64,000 nucleotides of DNA from Tumebacillus avium (GTDB lineage: Bacteria; Bacillota; Bacilli; Tumebacillales; Tumebacillaceae), in the NCBI RefSeq assembly GCF_002162355.1, contig NZ_CP021434.1:3712001-3776000 (forward strand). The letters run 5' to 3'. The notes below the pieces were generated by a model, which was given only the letters and a program-made list of their open reading frames with translations, made no database searches and had not been told where the DNA came from. Positions 62,281 to 64,000 of this stretch are shown here, piece after piece. Within the stretch, counting starts at the first letter, position 1. The number at the start of each line of letters is the position of its first letter. Made by a program: the position numbers and the translations under genes.

Positions 62281-63452
62281 GGAAGGTGTGGCAGTCGATT
62301 CACGTGTTTTACTATGAAGACCAAAAGGAAGCTTTGATTCTGGACGCCATTCGTCCGGTGCTGCGGGAGTTGCGCGAGACATTTGGCGTGGAACGCCTGC
62401 ATGTGCGCCGGCATTGGAAGTTGGGGCCGCATGTGGAGCTGCAGATGGAGGCAGAGGAGGATCTTTTGGCCGGCTCGATTCTGCCTTTCGTGCAGGAGCG
62501 GCTGGCTCCGTATCTGGAACAGCACCCTTCACAGCGTATGCTGGATGCAGCGCAGTATCTGCAGCAGAGCCAGACGCTGGGCGCCTGGGAGCTGGAGCCG
62601 GGGCCGTATGAGCCGCTGCAGCCGGACAACTCGGTCGCGGCGATGCCGTTTGTGCGCCGCTCGGAAGTGGTGAACGGCGTCAACGTGATGACGGCGATCG
62701 AAAACTTCTGGGTGCGGGCGCTGGATGCGGTGCTCGACATTATGGAAGATTCACGCGGCAACACGCTCAAACGCTACCAGTGGATGATCCGCATGATGGC
62801 GGCGGTGGCGGAGCAGTTTCCGAACCATGGCATCTTGCGCGGACATCTGTCGTACCGGTCGCATGTGGAAGGCTTTCTGGTGCAGATGGACAAAAACGGA
62901 CAGCTGCTGACCGCTTTCCAACAGCAGGAAGAGCAGCTTGGCGGTGTGATCGAAGCGACATTGCGCGAGGCGTTGGACGGGATGGACGAGCAGGGCGTGT
63001 ATGTCGGGGAGCAAGGGCCGCTGCGCGTGTGGTCGGAGGCGTTGCGTGACCTGTTTCAGGAGTGTTATGCGCTGGCAAAAGACGGGGAGCTGACTTCGAA
63101 TACGGACCACTATCAGGATCTCGCCGAACGCATCGGGCAGGAAGCGGTCGACCGCTGGAAGATGGATGACCCGGAGTCGGGGATGAGCGAGTTTCATAAG
63201 ACGCTGTTTAAAAAGCAAGGCAATGAACAATTTTTTGGCTCGCCGGAGTTTGCGACGTATCGCATGCTGATCAATGTGTTTTATACCTATCTGCCTTTGT
63301 TTGGCATCAACCCGAACTATAAGCATCTGCTGTGCTATCTGCTGTGCAACGCGGTGGAGCGTGTGAAAGGGGTCACGTGGCAGGAGATCGTCAGCGAGTT
63401 TGGGCAATCGGGCGGGGAAGGGGTGCTGGCACATCATGAAGCCAAAATCTAA
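62277..63452 (+). CDS. SpaB_C/thiopeptide-type elimination or pyridine-forming protein
   Basis: 391 residues from TTG 62277, overlapping the LanB stop. It opens with WQSIHVFYYEDQKEALILDA, RVERLH-like and RRHWKLGPHVEL, the start typical of the thiopeptide-type bacteriocin biosynthesis domain (SpaB_C). This domain either eliminates glutamate to give dehydroalanine or, in specialised copies, closes the pyridine ring of thiopeptides. Which of the two cannot be decided here; a second copy beyond the right edge would settle it. The 3' end overlaps the next gene by 17 bp. Confidence 0.87.
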   Translation: MRKVWQSIHVFYYEDQKEALILDAIRPVLRELRETFGVERLHVRRHWKLGPHVELQMEAEEDLLAGSILPFVQERLAPYLEQHPSQRMLDAAQYLQQSQTLGAWELEPGPYEPLQPDNSVAAMPFVRRSEVVNGVNVMTAIENFWVRALDAVLDIMEDSRGNTLKRYQWMIRMMAAVAEQFPNHGILRGHLSYRSHVEGFLVQMDKNGQLLTAFQQQEEQLGGVIEATLREALDGMDEQGVYVGEQGPLRVWSEALRDLFQECYALAKDGELTSNTDHYQDLAERIGQEAVDRWKMDDPESGMSEFHKTLFKKQGNEQFFGSPEFATYRMLINVFYTYLPLFGINPNYKHLLCYLLCNAVERVKGVTWQEIVSEFGQSGGEGVLAHHEAKI

Positions 63453-64000
63453 ACCGCACGTGCATTATGCAGCGACGGAGGACGGGGTGTATTTTCGCAC
63501 CTGGACAAATGAGTTTGTGATCAAAGGCCCGACAATCTACCAGTGGGTCGAGCAGGTGCTGCCTTACTTGACCGGGGAGCGCACGCTGGACGAGCTGGTC
63601 GCGCCGCTGCCGGAAGCGCAGGCGAATTTTGTGCGCACGCTGGTCGGAGAGCTGGTGCGGCGCGGAGTTGTGGTGGATGCCTCGGCGGACAGCGAGGTGC
63701 CGGTCAGCGAGTTGGAGATGAAGTTGTACCGGCAGTCGATTCTTTATTTGGAAGACGGGGCTGTGAACGGTCGGGAGCTGTTTCAAAAGTTCCGCTCAGC
63801 GCGAGTGCTGCTGTCCGGGGCGGGCTTGAGCTATCGGGCGCTTGTGCGTTCGATGATCAAGATGGGACTGCAGGCTCCGGTGCTTGTCGAGACGGACGAT
63901 GCAGAGCTGGTGCGTTTTGTTGAGCAGTGGAAAGCGAAGGATGAGACCCTGCATGTGACCTGGCTGGAAGCGGGTCGCGCGTGTGAATGGCTGCGCGGGC
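63436..64000 (+). CDS. ThiF-like thiazole bacteriocin maturation protein, 3' end outside window
   Basis: ATG 63436, 17 bp inside the upstream gene, open to the right edge (188 codons seen). The N-terminus reads KPHVHYAATEDGVYFRTW, VIKGPTIYQWVEQVLPYLTG, ERTLDELV, LVRRGVVVD, which fits a RiPP-recognition winged helix as in the putative thiazole-containing bacteriocin maturation proteins (ThiF/E1-like). The following VLLSGAGLSYRALVRSMIKMG is the start of the ThiF-like Rossmann part. It would bind the precursor leader and hand it to a YcaO cyclodehydratase expected just downstream. Confidence 0.85.
   Translation, partial: MKPKSKPHVHYAATEDGVYFRTWTNEFVIKGPTIYQWVEQVLPYLTGERTLDELVAPLPEAQANFVRTLVGELVRRGVVVDASADSEVPVSELEMKLYRQSILYLEDGAVNGRELFQKFRSARVLLSGAGLSYRALVRSMIKMGLQAPVLVETDDAELVRFVEQWKAKDETLHVTWLEAGRACEWLRG

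Noticed and set aside
59494..62532. Minus-strand open frame of 1012 codons
   Set aside because: It is the mirror of the LanB gene in GC-rich codon-biased DNA. It has no ribosome site and reads as low-complexity His/Arg/Gln-rich protein; the plus strand has clear family motifs.

Overview
The window looks like a chromosomal stretch from a spore-former-type Firmicute of the Bacillales (a Tumebacillus-, Brevibacillus- or Paenibacillus-like organism; genus not proven). The signs are strong AGGAGG ribosome sites, TTG/GTG starts, XRE-TPR regulators with small secreted peptides, an Sfp-type PPTase, and GC-rich biosynthetic genes next to AT-rich accessory DNA. No rRNA, tRNA or CRISPR array was recognised.

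Region 1 (1-35.5 kb, GC-rich) is nonribosomal peptide synthesis. Five large NRPS genes carry ten C-A-T modules in the window. NRPS-1 (already open at the left edge) is (C-A-T)x3-TE and is followed by a terminator. NRPS-2 (two modules), NRPS-3 (one module plus TE), NRPS-4 (two) and NRPS-5 (two) form a tight operon that ends in a terminator. An Sfp-type phosphopantetheinyl transferase and a type II thioesterase follow. The TE sits in NRPS-3, not in the last gene, so gene order and module order cannot be the same.

Region 2 (35.5-46.6 kb, AT-rich) reads as a defence island. A PUA/EVE-like-HNH nuclease gene is split by a three-gene DD35E transposon and followed by a Dam-type adenine methylase. Next comes an overlapping three-gene operon: a SIR2-domain protein with a propeller-like C-terminal half, an SMC/ABC-like coiled-coil ATPase with an unusual Walker A, and an unrecognised 324-residue partner. 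This operon is the best candidate for an undescribed immune system. Its SIR2 gene shows two apparent single-base losses in homopolymers.

Region 3 (46.7-55.6 kb) is rich in regulators: three XRE-TPR (RRNPP-like) regulators and one decayed copy. Two of the intact regulators overlap tiny genes for secreted signal-like peptides, and a third peptide gene follows one of these. The peptides were found by eye and share a Y-D / P-M/L-G-I-V theme. A DUF3238-like protein, an IS21 remnant, a secreted coiled-coil protein and a secreted Amidase_6-like protein are also here.

Region 4 (55.7-64 kb) holds two ribosomal peptide (RiPP) loci. The first is a radical SAM/SPASM maturase, a 22-residue Cys-ending peptide and a frameshifted MFS exporter. 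The second is a thiazolylpeptide-type locus with three tandem precursor genes that encode the same 49-residue Ser/Cys-rich peptide. A hairpin follows, then a split LanB-type dehydratase, a SpaB_C/thiopeptide-type protein and the start of a ThiF-like maturation protein that runs off the right edge. It is plausible, but only inferred, that the peptide-receptor regulators control the neighbouring metabolite clusters.
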